Assembly (NCBI GenBank): GCA_963281255.1
Contig: OY725489.1
Coordinates: 6,882,523 to 6,946,522, forward strand
Direction: 5' to 3'
Source of the DNA: Aphrocallistes beatrix
Taxonomy: Eukaryota; Porifera; Hexactinellida; Sceptrulophora; Aphrocallistidae
DNA: 64,000 bases
The notes under the pieces are model-generated. The model was not told where the DNA came from. It did not search any database and saw only the letters and a program-made list of their open reading frames with translations. This document shows positions 10,053 through 21,445 of this stretch, piece by piece. The translations under genes and the position numbers were made by a program. Positions within the stretch are counted from its first letter, which is position 1. Every line of letters begins with the position of its first letter.

Positions 10053-10418
10053 TGGGATTTTTCCGGTTTAGAGATAAAATTGCAAATAGAGTACTTCTGA
10101 TACAAGTAAAGGATCGAATAACTTTGTATTGAGATATTTGGGCGTTGTTTTATATCACCTAATAATACATTTTGATTGGCTAAAATCTACCGGTTTGGAG
10201 ATATTGGTAAAATCAGTTTGGACCAGCCTTCGAGCTTTTAATTATTAATGACCCCAACTGGTTTCACCAATATCTCCGAAACGGTTGATTTTAGTCCATC
10301 AAAATGTATTATTAGCTGATATAAAATCATACCCAAATATCTCAGTTCAAAGTTGTCAGATCATTTGCTTATAACCGAAGTAGTCTTTGCAATTTTATCC
10401 CTAAACCGGTAAATCCCA
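10053..10418. mobile_element. Palindromic MITE, 366 bp, with 6-bp target duplication
   Basis: Arms start TGGGATTTTTCCGGTTTAGA and end with the inverse TCTAAACCGG-AAATCCCA-type sequence. ATATAA flanks both sides (10047-10052 and 10419-10424). The arms pair over most of the element. No coding sequence. Superfamily not assigned. Confidence 0.65.
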
Positions 10419-10545
10419 ATATAAATCGGACTTGAAGAAGCCTACCTTGCGCGATCACTAACCATTTCCAAATTAAAGAATTTTTATAGTGAACGTTTGG
10501 TGATCAAAATAAACTATTTGAAGTGTAATCATCTAAATATAAACA

Positions 10546-11169
10546 AATTGATCATCAGATTTATTCGAAATCTACACCCCTGAAAAGTCCATGTCAACCG
10601 TTGAAAGCAAGCTTCTAGCATATTTTTGAGATTTGTTTACTTTATGTATCTATTGTAAATAAAAGTAAACAAATAATTTATCATATAGATCTGAAAACAT
10701 GATATTCGAGATCTACACCCCTGAAAACCTCTTGTCATCCGTTGGAAGCTAGTCTCTAGCATTATCTTCAAAATTCATTAAATGGTGTGAAAATATGTAT
10801 ATTAAGGTGTGAAAATATACCGATAATCCTTTTTATTGCCATACTCTATAATACATTTAAGATATCAAACATAAGTTGGGGCTTAGAAGTATTAGTAACA
10901 ATGACGATCTATTGTAGTGTCGTACTTATACAATGATTTCTATTGTGATAGTGTGTGTAGCCATTTATTTTGTATAGAAAAAGTGTGAAAAATTGTTTCC
11001 ATTTTCTTTTCAGAGATGTGAAAATTTCGCTTAGATCTTAGAAACTTAATCGTAGTCATATCATTTGACACCTACATGCCAATTTCATATCTCTATGACT
11101 TCCCAATTCTGCAATCAATTCGGACAAACACCAAAAAAAAATAAATCCTAGCATTTTAATATATAAGAT
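10546..11169 (-). mobile_element. HLE-B copy, missing its 3' hairpin end
   Basis: Contains 1.5 of the ~140-bp internal units (TTGTTTACTTTATGTATC ... GAAATCTACACCCCTGAAAA), then GGTGTGAAAATATG, CATTTGACACCTACATGCC, and the 5' terminus as + strand TTTTAATATATAAGA ending at 11169. The 3' end is truncated at about 10546. Confidence 0.75.
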
Positions 11170-13008
11170 ATACGTATAATATTCACTTAAACACAAATAT
11201 AATCGAGTTTAATAGTAAAGATGTCCATGGATGATCAAAATTGCTGTAGATCGATATTTAAATATCTAAAAATAATGGACAAGTTCCCCTATCGTCACCG
11301 ATACCGTCGCTCGTTTTATTGGCTCTTGGTGCCTCCAACTTTTATAATCATAAAAAAAACCTTATGCATATGCGCTGATTATCCCTAAATTTCTGATTTA
11401 TTTGATTTCCTTGATGTGAAACAGATAGATCATCATTTTGAAAACTCAGTTACAAAGCCACTTGGCGTGTTTTTCCTTAGTGATATTTTGAGTGTATATA
11501 ATAGCATATTTGAACTCCGGTACATAGCCATGAAAAACAAAGAGTTCCTCGATATGGTTCCGAACAAGTTTGGAGATCGGATAGTTTTCACATTCTTGCC
11601 GTTGTTAGGAAATTGGAAGCTGAATACGATATTTTAAAAAAGTTGATTTAAAGCATTTAGATTGACTAATTTTTGTTTACAAATCCTGCGATTCTTGCCG
11701 GGATTCTTGCAGAGCCGCAAGAATCCCGGAAAGTGAAAACATTCAGTGTTTTCCACCCTAAATATTTTAGGCAGTTATAGAGCATAAATGTGCAAAAAAA
11801 TTGCCTCCTTTGTGAGATCTTAAATACCCACACCCTTGAATTATTTTTTGATGACGTCAGCAATTTTTCAATTCCGCCATCTTGCCAGGAAGTTAAAATA
11901 TTAAGTAGTTCCCACCCTAAATATATTCTGGTGACTTGAGAGTATAAGCGTTTTCATGCTTTTATCCACCTTTTACCATTTCTGACTTAAACTACAAGAC
12001 TAAATGTATTACTAACTGATATAAAAATACCTCCAAATATATCAAACATAAAAAATATGCAAGAAATTTGAAATAGATTAGTTAATTTATTCAATAATTG
12101 GCACCAGTGGGACCCCATACAATTTAGGCCGATTTTAAGAACATTATACGTATACCATTCCCAACTTTGTTCTTATTACCGACATCCACTGTATTCCCAA
12201 ATACACGCAAGGCGACTCTTGGATGAAAATGTGCTCAAAGTGCACAGGTACTAGATCAAATTTTTAATGTTTCTAAGCGAAAAACACAGTATTTAAATAT
12301 GATTAATTATTCAAATTATTGAATAAGGAACGAAAATGAAGAATAAATGAATATTTGTAGGAGAAAGGAAATCAAGATAAATATGTAGAATCATTTTCAA
12401 TTGATATGCACTAATCCTTACACGATTGAGAACGACATCCAGGATACCTTTGATATAATTCCAGAATATAACACTACCATTTTGGCAAGATTGTAAATAT
12501 GCAATGCTGTCAAGGTAAAAAGTATCATGACCAATCCTCTTGGTTATAAGAAAACAGCATACACTTTAGGATTTGGATAATTCTTGATCACTCCGTCCAG
12601 ATTATGTCTTCAAAGTTTCTTCCATCTGACTCTCATCAATCAACTCCCGTTCCAGTCTGGCACTTTCTTTGAAGGAGATAGAGTTTATGGCACCCAAACA
12701 GGAGTTTATCCATTCAAAGGATGGTGGCCACCCTGAACCAAATCGAATCACACTGCAAGTACCTTGGCTAATCGGACGAACCAGACTGGAACCTATAAGT
12801 GCCGACCGAACACCTATATAAATCCCCTGATACTCCTCCAGCCAAAATCATCGCTACGCTCCTGGGATCTGAATACTTAAAGGTACTGCGCTTGGATTCT
12901 CAATTCCATGAATTTATTATTTGTCGATGCGTCACCAATCCTGTGATCTTGATGTGATCATTTACATAGTTCTAATTTATGCAATGAAAATCCATTTGAG
13001 TTGTGACA
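11170..13008. other. Unassigned intron sequence with a hairpin and a short shared repeat
   Basis: An ORF of 73 codons at 11416-11637 (+) and one of 65 codons at 11666-11863 (-) match no family I know. A perfect 13-bp hairpin (CCGGGATTCTTGC, 6-nt loop) lies at 11698-11729. Bases 12727-12830 share ACACTGCAAG-ACCTTGGCT-TCGGACGA-CCTATAAGT with 18382-18480, a second dispersed repeat of unknown type. Confidence 0.5.
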
Positions 13009-13165
13009 ACGCGCTTCGTTTACTACACTATCACAATAGAAATCATTGTACGACACTACAATATATTGTCATTGTTATTGATACAAAGCCACGATTTATG
13101 TTTGATGTCTTAAATATATTATAATGTAAAGCAATAAAAAAGATTATGTGCATTTGTTTATAATA
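13009..13165 (+). mobile_element. HLE-B internal fragment
   Basis: TACACTATCACAATAGAAAT to AATAAAAAAGATTATGTGCA is the inverse of the block near 10820-10970 of the neighbouring copy. Neither terminus is present. Confidence 0.65.
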
Positions 13166-13167
13166 TA

Positions 13168-13759
13168 CAGGGTGTCTCAAAAGTTCTGCAACGAATTTTA
13201 CTAATGTATTATACATAGATAAATAGATCGAACATCTGATACTTCATTTTAATCAAAAATAAGAGAGGATTATCTTAATTATTTTGCATTCCAATGGCCT
13301 GTATTTCTCAATTTATTTGCAATGATGGATCATATATTTCATTGTCTCGTAAAGAATATTTTTTAACTCAATAAAAAATCTCACATCTCAGGTACATTTT
13401 ATGGCTATACTTTAAAAATACTCGTTCTTATCGAAGATTACTGCTACATAATTCAAAAGTAATAATATTATTTTAGTATTATGAATCAATTACAGAATAT
13501 AGAAGTGATTGATGTAATATTTCATTAGAAAAATAGTGATCTTCAAACTTTGCATTTTTGAGCTCCCAATTTTGGAGTAATTGGTCTGTAATTATTTAAA
13601 ATTTTATAAGAAATGTTTTTTGCGTAATGAGTTGAGCTCATTTCTATGCTAGAAGCGTGCTAGATTTCATTTATGGAGGCTAATTTGGAATACAATCAAG
13701 TGATCTTAGTCAAATTAACAAAGTAAAATTGGTTGTTGCAGAACTTTTGAGACACCCTA
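13168..13759. mobile_element. Mariner-type MITE with GGGTGTCTCAAAAGTTCTGC ends
   Basis: The left end CAGGGTGTCTCAAAAGTTCT (13168) and the right inverse (AGAACTTTTGAGACACCCTA, to 13759) are flanked by TATA. The 592 bp between have no transposase frame. The GGTGTCTCAAAAGTTC-type end is usual for mariner relatives. Confidence 0.7.
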
Positions 13760-14236
13760 TATACATAAAGTAAACAAATTTCAAAAAGGCCATGGATTAG
13801 GTAAAAAAGAATCAATTCAACTTTAACAAAGCCCCTAAATTTTCAGCGATTTAAATGTAATGAATTTAATCGATGTTGAATTTTTTCCTCAGACTCAAGT
13901 CTGATTTTATGATGTCTACTATGCTGTCTTTTTGATGTTGTTTTAACAGTCTACTTTTAGCCTAATAAACCTTAATTTCTGTTTTTATATAATATATTTA
14001 ATCTGCTAGATATATTATCTTTTCCCAGGTCCAACCTAACGTAGCATCATGTAGTATTTAAAGCAGTTTAATTAATTAGCATACATACATTTTGTGGAAA
14101 TCTTTGAGTTGAGTTTCGAACTCAGACGAATTGTCAACTCAGATTATTGAAATCCAAATTAATAATGTACAGTTGATTATTTTGAATTTTGAAATTTTTG
14201 TAGATTTCTGTTATATTTACGAGTACTTATCTTTAG

Positions 14237-14302
14237 CTGAGGTCTGTCAAAACAGGATCTGTATTCTGGTCTACTGCTTGTGCACTATCCTATTTCTACA
14301 TG
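14237..14302 (+). CDS. STT3B: STT3B exon: 22-residue loop and helix exon
   Basis: A 66-bp micro-exon in phase 0/0 that encodes LRSVKTGSVFWSTACALSYF then YM. It fits exactly between ...TYFLW (exon ending 5961) and VSAWGGY... (exon starting 21156), the order in STT3 proteins (W-x-K-x-VKTGS...LSYFYM-VSxWGGY). The acceptor is CTTTAG at 14236 and the donor GTATGT at 14303. A longer ORF in another frame across the same bases is a shadow. The segment forms a short luminal/cytosolic loop plus the next membrane helix. Confidence 0.92.
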
Positions 14303-14354
14303 GTATGTTACATTTCTTATGTTACCAAGCTGACAAAGTTATATTATACCATAG

Positions 14355-15423
14355 CATAGCCTACTATACATAAGGCCTCACAACTGATTGTGGATTTTGG
14401 ACCAGGGATGCGGAGGAAGACCGTTGAACTAATGCATGAGCTGCCTTAAATCATTTACAAAGCACAATAGAGCTTAGGAATATATTATCAGCATATATAA
14501 ATATGGTGTCAAAGTACCCATATCCATTGTTAAAAATTTGATTAGTCAACATATGGTTGCGCGATATGTTATATTTGTGACAAATTTGGAGGCCGTTTAG
14601 GGGCACTTCTAAGTGTTTTACTGTAAATTTTTTCGCATAGAACTGAGATATGAATGGGTTAATACGAAATTTTGGAATTTTTTCATGGAATGTAGGTACA
14701 TTCCAGTGTTGCTATGGAAACGTGTTATGGTCAGTTTGGGTCATATCTTAAAAACCACAAGAGCTAGACATTTAAATGTAATTCCATTTGATTGGAAATA
14801 TACTACTTCCTATTAATTGATAATATAATTTCAACCTCTAAATTCAAAGGTTTATGAGATAATCGACAAATTATCAAGTGTGACCAATATGGTACATTGT
14901 CGAATATCTCATAAACTATTGAATTTAGAGGTCGGAATTATATTATCACTTAATAGGAAGTAGTATATTCGCTATCAAATGGAATTACATTTGAATGTGT
15001 AGCCATTGCAGTTTTCAAGATATAACGCCAACTGACCAAAACACGTTTCCATAGCAACACTGGAATGTACCAACATTCCATGAAAAAATTCCAAATTTTT
15101 TGTATTAACCCATTCACAACTCAATTCTATGCGAAAAATTTTACATTAAAAACACTTAGAAGTGCCCCTAAACGGCCTCTGAAGATCACCAAATTTGTCA
15201 CAAATATAACCTATTGCGCAACCATATGGTGACTAATCAAATTTTTAACAATGGATATGGGTACTTTGACACCATATTTATAAATGCTGATAATATATTC
15301 CAAAGCCTTATTGTGCTTTGTAATTGATTTAAGGCAGCTCATGCATTAGTTCAACGGTCTTCCTCCGCATCCCTGGTCCAAAATCCACAATCAGTTGTGA
15401 GGCCTTATGTATAGTAGGCTATG
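14355..15423. mobile_element. CATAGCC palindromic element 1 (1069 bp, 7-bp target duplication)
   Basis: Ends CATAGCCTACTATACATAAG and inverse; the two ~500-bp arms pair almost throughout, with a centre near 14890. ACCATAG is duplicated outside both ends (14348-14354 and 15424-15430). The arms hold ATGAGCTGCCTTAAATC, GGGCACTTCTAAGTG and CATTCCAGTGTTGCTATGG blocks seen in the other two copies. ORFs in the arms mirror each other and are not genes. TIR-type transposon; superfamily unassigned (P or Dada would allow a 7-bp duplication). Confidence 0.85.
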
Positions 15424-15430
15424 ACCATAG

Positions 15431-16950
15431 TTATTAACTTTTGTACAACACAGTAAAATGATGAAAATATATTTGCCAAACCTAATAGAGTCATGTAATA
15501 CCGATAACCATGTACCGCCCATAATCACAGAGGTGGTCCGCTAGTTTTCTACGAAAATACAAAAATTCCATATTTTATCTGAACTCTTTATTAATAGATT
15601 GTATGATCTGTTATTTTTTTTATCACTTCTTACTTTACATTTTTTGAAAGGTTATTCCTATGTAATTATTTTTTTTGCTAGTATAATGGCATGAACTTTT
15701 GTCAAGGTTCGACTATATAGTATGAAGATTTGTAGCTAACCTAAGACTACTATATATATGCAAGGTCATTTCACTGATACAATTAATATTAGATTTATCT
15801 ACCCCCGAAGCCATACTGATATGTTCACAGAGGGTTTACAATCTGGGCGAATCTACTGATAGTTGCTAAGTGAGGTGTATGCTGCATGTGTGTATGCATA
15901 TGATTGTGCGTTTTACAAATATAAACTTGGCTATCAGCAACCACAAGATATATAATACATAACTGAGATGCAACCCTTAGTGTTTTCAATGAGATGCAAC
16001 CCTTAGTGTTTTCAGCTCGTGCTAGCGTAGCGTTTTTGGGATGAGAGCCCAAAATCTTTAGAGCCATAGAACCGGGGGAAACATAAACACAGCACTAGAT
16101 TTGATGCTCCTAAATTTTTTAACCTTCAATCTCTAGTGATTTAGGGATCCTATTTTTGTAAAATTTCCTACCTACAATCCTTTATGGAAACATAATTCAT
16201 CGAGTTTTCTTGCTGTCTTGATGCTCTTATGTCTCAGCTTTCACCTCAACTACTGAATCGAGATAAGAGGTTCTTGCGAGTTAATATGATGTTGTACCAC
16301 AGAAAATTAAGATATTTCCGATTTATAAAACTATAACTCAAAAAATGGCCTTAATCTGTATTCAGATTCGAGATGAAAACCCAATGAGTTATGCTTCGAC
16401 AAAAGATTGGGGTTGGAGATATTACAAAAATACACAAAAATACATTTTGACACGCCATGTTTTTATGACTTCTCTCAAATCTTTTTGATCCTTGAATTTC
16501 TAATGATTTATGGATTGAAGAGTTTCAAAAAGCTAGCGTTTTAAGATAGAGAGCTTAAAACAAGCTTAAGGAGTATAATAACATTCTATTAAATTTTAAA
16601 ATTCTGATAATAACTGCCCCGCAACTCCATATACTGTGACAATTATTCACTAAGGAGCTTAAAGTGCGCTTAATACAGATCAGAAAATAGTCATAAATAT
16701 TCCTAAATATCGCTATTTTGCAATAATTTGATGATTTTTGATGGCCCAAGAAAAGTATAATTCCAGTGGAGTCTTTCGATTAGCTATTTGCACATTCAAA
16801 GATGTAGTAGTTAGATATAATGGATTTGTGCATGCAATCGCTGTTTCAAATTGGAATTTAAGTGTTTTATGCTTGTAATCGATTATTCGAATCATCCTAT
16901 TCCTTCATTTTTCATTCAAATTTGTAAATAGCATTTTCGATCGATCATAA
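15431..16950. other. Unassigned intron DNA with a 26-bp tandem duplication
   Basis: TGAGATGCAACCCTTAGTGT is repeated in two 26-bp units at 15964-15989 and 15990-16015. No transposon terminus or credible gene was found; the short ORFs here show no family resemblance. Confidence 0.5.
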
Positions 16951-17479
16951 TCCTTACTATTAAAACTCGATTATTGTTTATATATATCTGTAACGAATTG
17001 ATTGAAGAAACTGCCGGGCGCAGAAAGCTGATTTTTGGCATGTGGGGGTCTTTTGGCTATGGCTCCAGTAAGTTCTGAGCTCAGAGCAAAATGTCGACTC
17101 ATCATGGAATTATGACGTCATTGTCACATTTTTAAAAGTTAAGCAACACAGTTATTCGAGCATAACTCAGCCATTATAGGAGATAGAAGGCTGAAATTTT
17201 AATAGAATCTGTATACTAACATACCTCACATATGATACAACCATCATCAAAAAATGATGACTCACCATGTTAAGACGTCATCATTACTCATCAAAATTTT
17301 AAAAATTGACAAATTTGGTGACTTTTCGAGTGAAATCGATTAGAACAGTAGGACAGACGTATTCAGAGATGTTATCTCCATTATAATTAACCAATGTCAC
17401 CTCCAGGCGACCGAAGGGAGCCTCCGGCGGACACGAAGTGTCCGCCAGCCGCGCAGCGCAAGCAAGCGAAGCGCGCTTG
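16951..17479 (+). mobile_element. HLE-A copy, complete, in A|T target
   Basis: Starts TCCTTACTATTAAAACTCG after A (16950) and ends GCGAAGCGCGCTTG before T (17480): 529 bp with no target duplication. This is the clearest definition of both ends. The 3' hairpins at about 17400-17479 include GGCGGACAC-TTC-GTGTCCGCC-type palindromes. Confidence 0.88.
17113..17264. promoter_or_regulatory. Consensus CRE and AP-1 sites inside HLE-A
   Basis: TGACGTCA (17113-17120) is a perfect cAMP-response element and TGACTCA (17258-17264) a perfect AP-1 site. Both are at fixed positions in the HLE-A family and are kept in most copies (for example 1900 and 1756). Binding is inferred from the consensus only. Confidence 0.4.
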
Positions 17480-17665
17480 TAGGTATATAATCGGTAAATG
17501 GTAATGGATATGTATTCTAGACTATGAAATGATTCATTGATACAAGTAGATAATGATTCAAAGTTTTAAAATAGTCTTGGACTCCTTATGATGTATAGTA
17601 GCGTAATTGGTTTCGAGGGTTTTCCATTCCAGCATTTTTTTGAATCTGATAAATATTGTTTTGTA

Positions 17666-18350
17666 TCCAAAAAAGCTCCTCACAGACGCGCTACAAGTGT
17701 GCATCCACATTCCTTGGATGATGACACAATACTTGTCATCCAAGGAACTTGGGAGCACACTTTTAGCCGATCTGTGTTGTGCTTTTCTTACATCAATTAA
17801 AGTTTGTTGGATTAAAATTGTGGATGTAACTTTGGCTGTGTCATCATGATGACATCAGCATAATTTTGTAGAGTCATCTATTCTGAACACTTTATTGAAC
17901 AAGTGTTTATCTCAAACTATTAAAATTTGAGCTCTAATATGCATTTATCATTAAAATTAGGCGATGATGACGCGACGAAATTTTAACCGCGAATTGCTTA
18001 GAGGTCCTATACCCAATGGATCTAGGAATGATATAGGTTTTAGAGGGCCTAATACTTCACCAGTGTTACCAATCTCAAGTTTCTACCTCTTCTAGTTTTT
18101 GTGCAAAAAAGAATGAAATCACAAAATGCTACGTAATTATGATGATTTTGCGTACTATATTGAAAATCGTATGAGGAGGTGCACATCTACATATATGTCC
18201 GCAGCTTCACAAGAGATTTCAAGGCGATATCTTTTAAACTCTGGTCTGTATACCACTTACGGCCGGCCGGATACCAATACTCATTTTAGTACTGTGCTAC
18301 TATATTATTATATTGTATCATAGATCCAATATAATAATATAGGAAGCACA
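17666..18350. repeat. Dispersed hairpin-rich repeat R, copy 2
   Basis: Same order of landmarks as 994-1538: the hairpin around CAAGTGTGCATCC and GGAGCACACTT, TGTGGATGTAACTTTGGC, GTATGAGGAGGTGCACATCT, and TTGTATCATAGATCCAA. It holds about 250 bp not in copy 1 and keeps the right end uninterrupted (ATATAGGAAGCACACTAAAA). Confidence 0.65.
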
Positions 18351-18381
18351 CTAAAAATGAGTTTATATGTAATTTCATGGG

Positions 18382-18600
18382 TGGTGGCAACCCGGGCCCA
18401 AAATTATGTTACACTGCAAGCACCTTGGCTCCTCGGACGATACCAGGCCGGCATCTATAAGTTTCTGCTCCGCACCTACTTGAGTACTGTGCAGGCAGTA
18501 TTGCTTTGAATTTATTAATTCGAAACTAAATTTATGAGTCGATCTCTGTCGTTTACTTAAATACAAGCCCGCTGCGCTTGCTTGCGTTGTCCGTTGTGGG
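18382..18600. repeat. Short shared repeat next to an HLE 3'-end fragment
   Basis: 18382-18480 resembles 12727-12830 (CACTGCAAGCACCTTGGCTC, CGGACGA, ATCTATAAGT). Bases 18565-18600 (CAAGCCCGCTGCGCTTGCTT) are an isolated, mutated HLE 3' hairpin. Confidence 0.5.
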
Positions 18601-20490
18601 AAACTTTACTCTAAGTTTTTGTGACTGAAAAAATGATTGCACAGGTCCAAACAATCAAATAGCAAGCCCTGTACCTCACGGCTTATTCAGTCCTCAAGAC
18701 CCACATCTAGCCACATATCATTAGGCCCCGCTATTCCACTGATCATATATCATTGATACAAATGTTCTTGAAATGTTGAATAGGTAAAATATTGGAATCA
18801 TAAAATGATGCATAACATGTTTGACACGTATTTAATATTTTTTCCACAGCGTACATTATTACAATCTTTGTTTCGAATTAAAAATTCAATTCACACTATG
18901 TAAAGTCATTCAATTCTCATTTTCAAAATTTAGTACTAATTAACATTGGCTGGTCTGAGATTCGAAGGGAGCTAAAAGTATATTTTTGAGACATTCAAAT
19001 CCAATCATACTGTTAAACAACGGATAAGATCATCTTTAAATTTGCAATTGTTAATCTACAGTTGAACTTACACAATTATTAATATAACTGATATCTGATT
19101 ACTCATATGTAGAAAAGAAAAAATGTTTAAAACTTAATAGTCTCATAATGGAGAGTGATATGAACGCTTTCAACGAATAAATGTTCATAAAATAACTTGA
19201 TACCTTTGTACAGGGCTTTCAATAAATGCTAATCATAGAACTCCAATTAATTTAACAAAGTAACATTTTTATTTAAACATTTTTGCTAGGAATGCACAAA
19301 ATAGTCCTTTATACTCTACAACTGAATTTAATCTTTTACTCGGCTGGCAGAAACAAAGTGTTCCCCAGACTTCTGAATTTTCGCATCACAAGTAGGTGTT
19401 CAAAATGACTTAAATTAGAATGAGAAGAGTTCGAGATTAAGTTACTTCCAATGAAATGTCTATTAGCCGTCAAGAAGCATTTTTATGTGAATAAATGTCC
19501 CGTCAAGTTATGCATGATTACTCATCAAAAATATCATGAAGCTCCCTCAGTTTGCCTACACCTTTCCATGTTGTCTCCATCCAGACTAAGTAAGTGTAGC
19601 CGGCTCGTTTATTGCTCATACAAATCCCACTGTGTAAAACGATACCACTTAGCATCGCGATACATTTTTAGGATCTCTGGATGGCGAATACATGATAAAG
19701 GTCGATTCAAACATGAGTAATTTTTTCACTAAAGGATATTTAGAGAATATCTTTATTGTGAGATTACCCTTAATTAGTTGAATATTATTTCCATCATGTG
19801 AAGATTTTTCTTTTTTTTAACTTAATTATAAGTTTTACACTATGCTATTATATTCAGTTTCCATTGTTCAAAATTAAGTACTAATTACTAAGGTCTGTCG
19901 ACCGACATTTTTAATTATATGCAGTGATGTTTTGGTTTGTTATTTAGAATATTGAACAGATCTTTGACTCGAATTGATGAAATACTCAAATCAGCGTAGT
20001 ATATAATATGTTTTTATATAAATCGGTCTCGAGCATTGGATATTATTGTTTTCTATATAATCATACTATAATCATCAATTATTTTTCTTCTTGACTTCGT
20101 AACAAATATTATGTCACTAGTCATTAGTTAGCAGATAGTTATTACAGGTACTTTTGCAGTAGTTAGTAGGATTGTCCAACTGATTTTTTGATTAGTTTAT
20201 TTGTTTGAATTAACCGTGTGTAAAACTGTTTGTATCGTTGCCACTCAATTACAAATGGGGTAAAAAAATTGGATTGCGTTAAAATCGACTGGAGAAATGA
20301 TCTGTTAAACCCTGGCCAATTCTGAAAATAGGATACCACTTCGGCATACTTATGATACTGCATATTTCCCCCCGAACCATCAGCGGCTCTGTAGATGGTT
20401 CCGCCTGACCATCTTTAGTGAATTGGATTTTCGAAATTTTCACCCCTTAAAAACCACAGCCCAACAGTTCTAGAGCTATTCTAGCATATT
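18601..20490. other. Unassigned intron DNA
   Basis: AT-rich. ORFs at 19451-19720 (+) and 20163-20363 (-) have no recognisable domain. No transposon ends seen. Confidence 0.5.
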
Positions 20491-20739
20491 CTAACTGATC
20501 AGGATATCTTTTATTACCAATGTGATGGTGTCAGCATTTATTCGACGGTGTGATTCTCCATGAACCCCTAACTCCTTAGTATCAAAGTGACTTACCTCAT
20601 CTGCATTCTTGCGATATATTGTTTCATCTGCTATCGCCGATATAAAGGACTTCTGAAGTTCGTTAGCTATTTCTCTAACGACAAACTTAATGCCTTCGTT
20701 TTGAATATCAAAATTATTTTGCATTATTTCTACCGCCAT
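20491..20739 (-). pseudogene. hAT/DUF4371-like transposase fragment
   Basis: An 82-codon ORF containing GIKFVVREIANELQKSFISA, IADET and, later, RINADTITLVIKDIL. This resembles the start of the DUF4371/hAT core (I..EIA..IQ.S.F.SIIADET.D... then ...DA.TI...IKD.L). The conserved acidic D-E-T is present. No BED finger and no C-terminal hATC region were found. Fragment, inactive. Confidence 0.45.
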
Positions 20740-20997
20740 TCCAAATTATATGTCGTTCTTTCCCGAATTTGAATTTTAGCAAATCCGAACTCAGTAAACA
20801 TAGCCGAGTATAGTTCACTCCACTTAATTGTGATGTCTATGAATCAGGAAAATCGATTTATTTGGGCATACCTCCTTGAACGGGATAGTTCCAATGAATT
20901 GAAGCTAATACATAATATTTTCATGGGTTAAATTGGAAACTTTGTTTAATCTAGACAAAATGTCCAGATTTATCCCCATTTAGCTAAGTCAACTGTA

Positions 20998-21075
20998 TCT
21001 TATATATTAAAACGCGAGGATTATTTTGTTTGTTTGTTTGTTTGTCCGAATTGATTGAAGAATTGTCAAGTCATA
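20998..21075 (+). mobile_element. HLE-B 5'-end fragment
   Basis: TCTTATATATTAAAACGCGAGG after A, then a (GTTT)n run, GTCCGAATTGATTGAAGAATTG. It breaks off within 80 bp, just before the acceptor of the next STT3B exon. Confidence 0.75.
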
Positions 21076-21155
21076 AATATATGAAAATAAAAAAATCTTA
21101 CTTGATCTGAGTAATTCGTTTTACAAATGTTTATACCTAATTGTTCCTTTCCTAG

Positions 21156-21255
21156 GTGTCTGCATGGGGTGGTTACGTGTTTATTATCAACTTGGTGCCA
21201 CTCCACACATTCGTTTTGATTCTCATGGGAAGGTTCTCAGTACGACTCTACGTAG
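21156..21255 (+). CDS. STT3B: STT3B exon: [13 protein letters not shown] segment
   Basis: Encodes [20 protein letters not shown] then [13 protein letters not shown] and the first base of an Ala codon. The WGGYVF-INL-PLH block is highly conserved in STT3 and forms membrane helices next to the active site. Acceptor CCTAG at 21155, donor GTAAGA at 21256; phase 0 in, phase 1 out. The GRFS...YVAYST form agrees with the STT3 family. Confidence 0.95.
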
Positions 21256-21346
21256 GTAAGAGAATTGATATTGTTATGTCGTCTGCGTGAATATAATGTA
21301 ATTTTATTATATTGCAAACTTTAGATGTATATTTTAATTTTTTTAG

Positions 21347-21445
21347 CTTACTCAACATTCTTTATTTTGGGATTATTGCTGAGCATGCAAATTCCTTTTG
21401 TTGGATTTCAACCAATCCGGACCAGTGAACATATGGCTGCTGCAG
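21347..21445 (+). CDS. STT3B: STT3B exon: [20 protein letters not shown] segment
   Basis: Encodes (A)[20 protein letters not shown] then [12 protein letters not shown], with a terminal G completing Gly in the next exon. [13 protein letters not shown] is the STT3B form (STT3A has QPVLSSEHMAAFG). It is separated from the previous exon by a 91-bp intron. Acceptor TTTTAG (21346), donor GTGTTG (21446). After this exon comes the 34-kb intron. Confidence 0.95.

Larger units (their letters stand above)
9476..10545. repeat. Inverted-repeat element split by two MITEs
   Basis: The left arm 9476-9579 (TTCACCATAAAAATTCAAAC, AGGCTTCTCCAAGTG) is found inverted at about 10428-10545 (ACTTGAAGAAGCCT, GAATTTTTATAGTGAAC). 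The MITEs at 9584-10045 and 10053-10418 sit between the arms. Restored, it would be a ~230 bp palindrome. Family unknown. Confidence 0.55.

Noticed and set aside
14131-14373. 80-codon ORF at 14131-14373
   Set aside because: It is in a different frame from the real STT3B micro-exon it overlaps; homology and splice sites support the other frame.
14613-14816. ORFs in the arms of the CATAGCC elements (also at 27033-27281)
   Set aside because: The same peptides appear in both arms and in separate elements because the DNA is repeated. They have no domain and contain terminal-repeat sequence.
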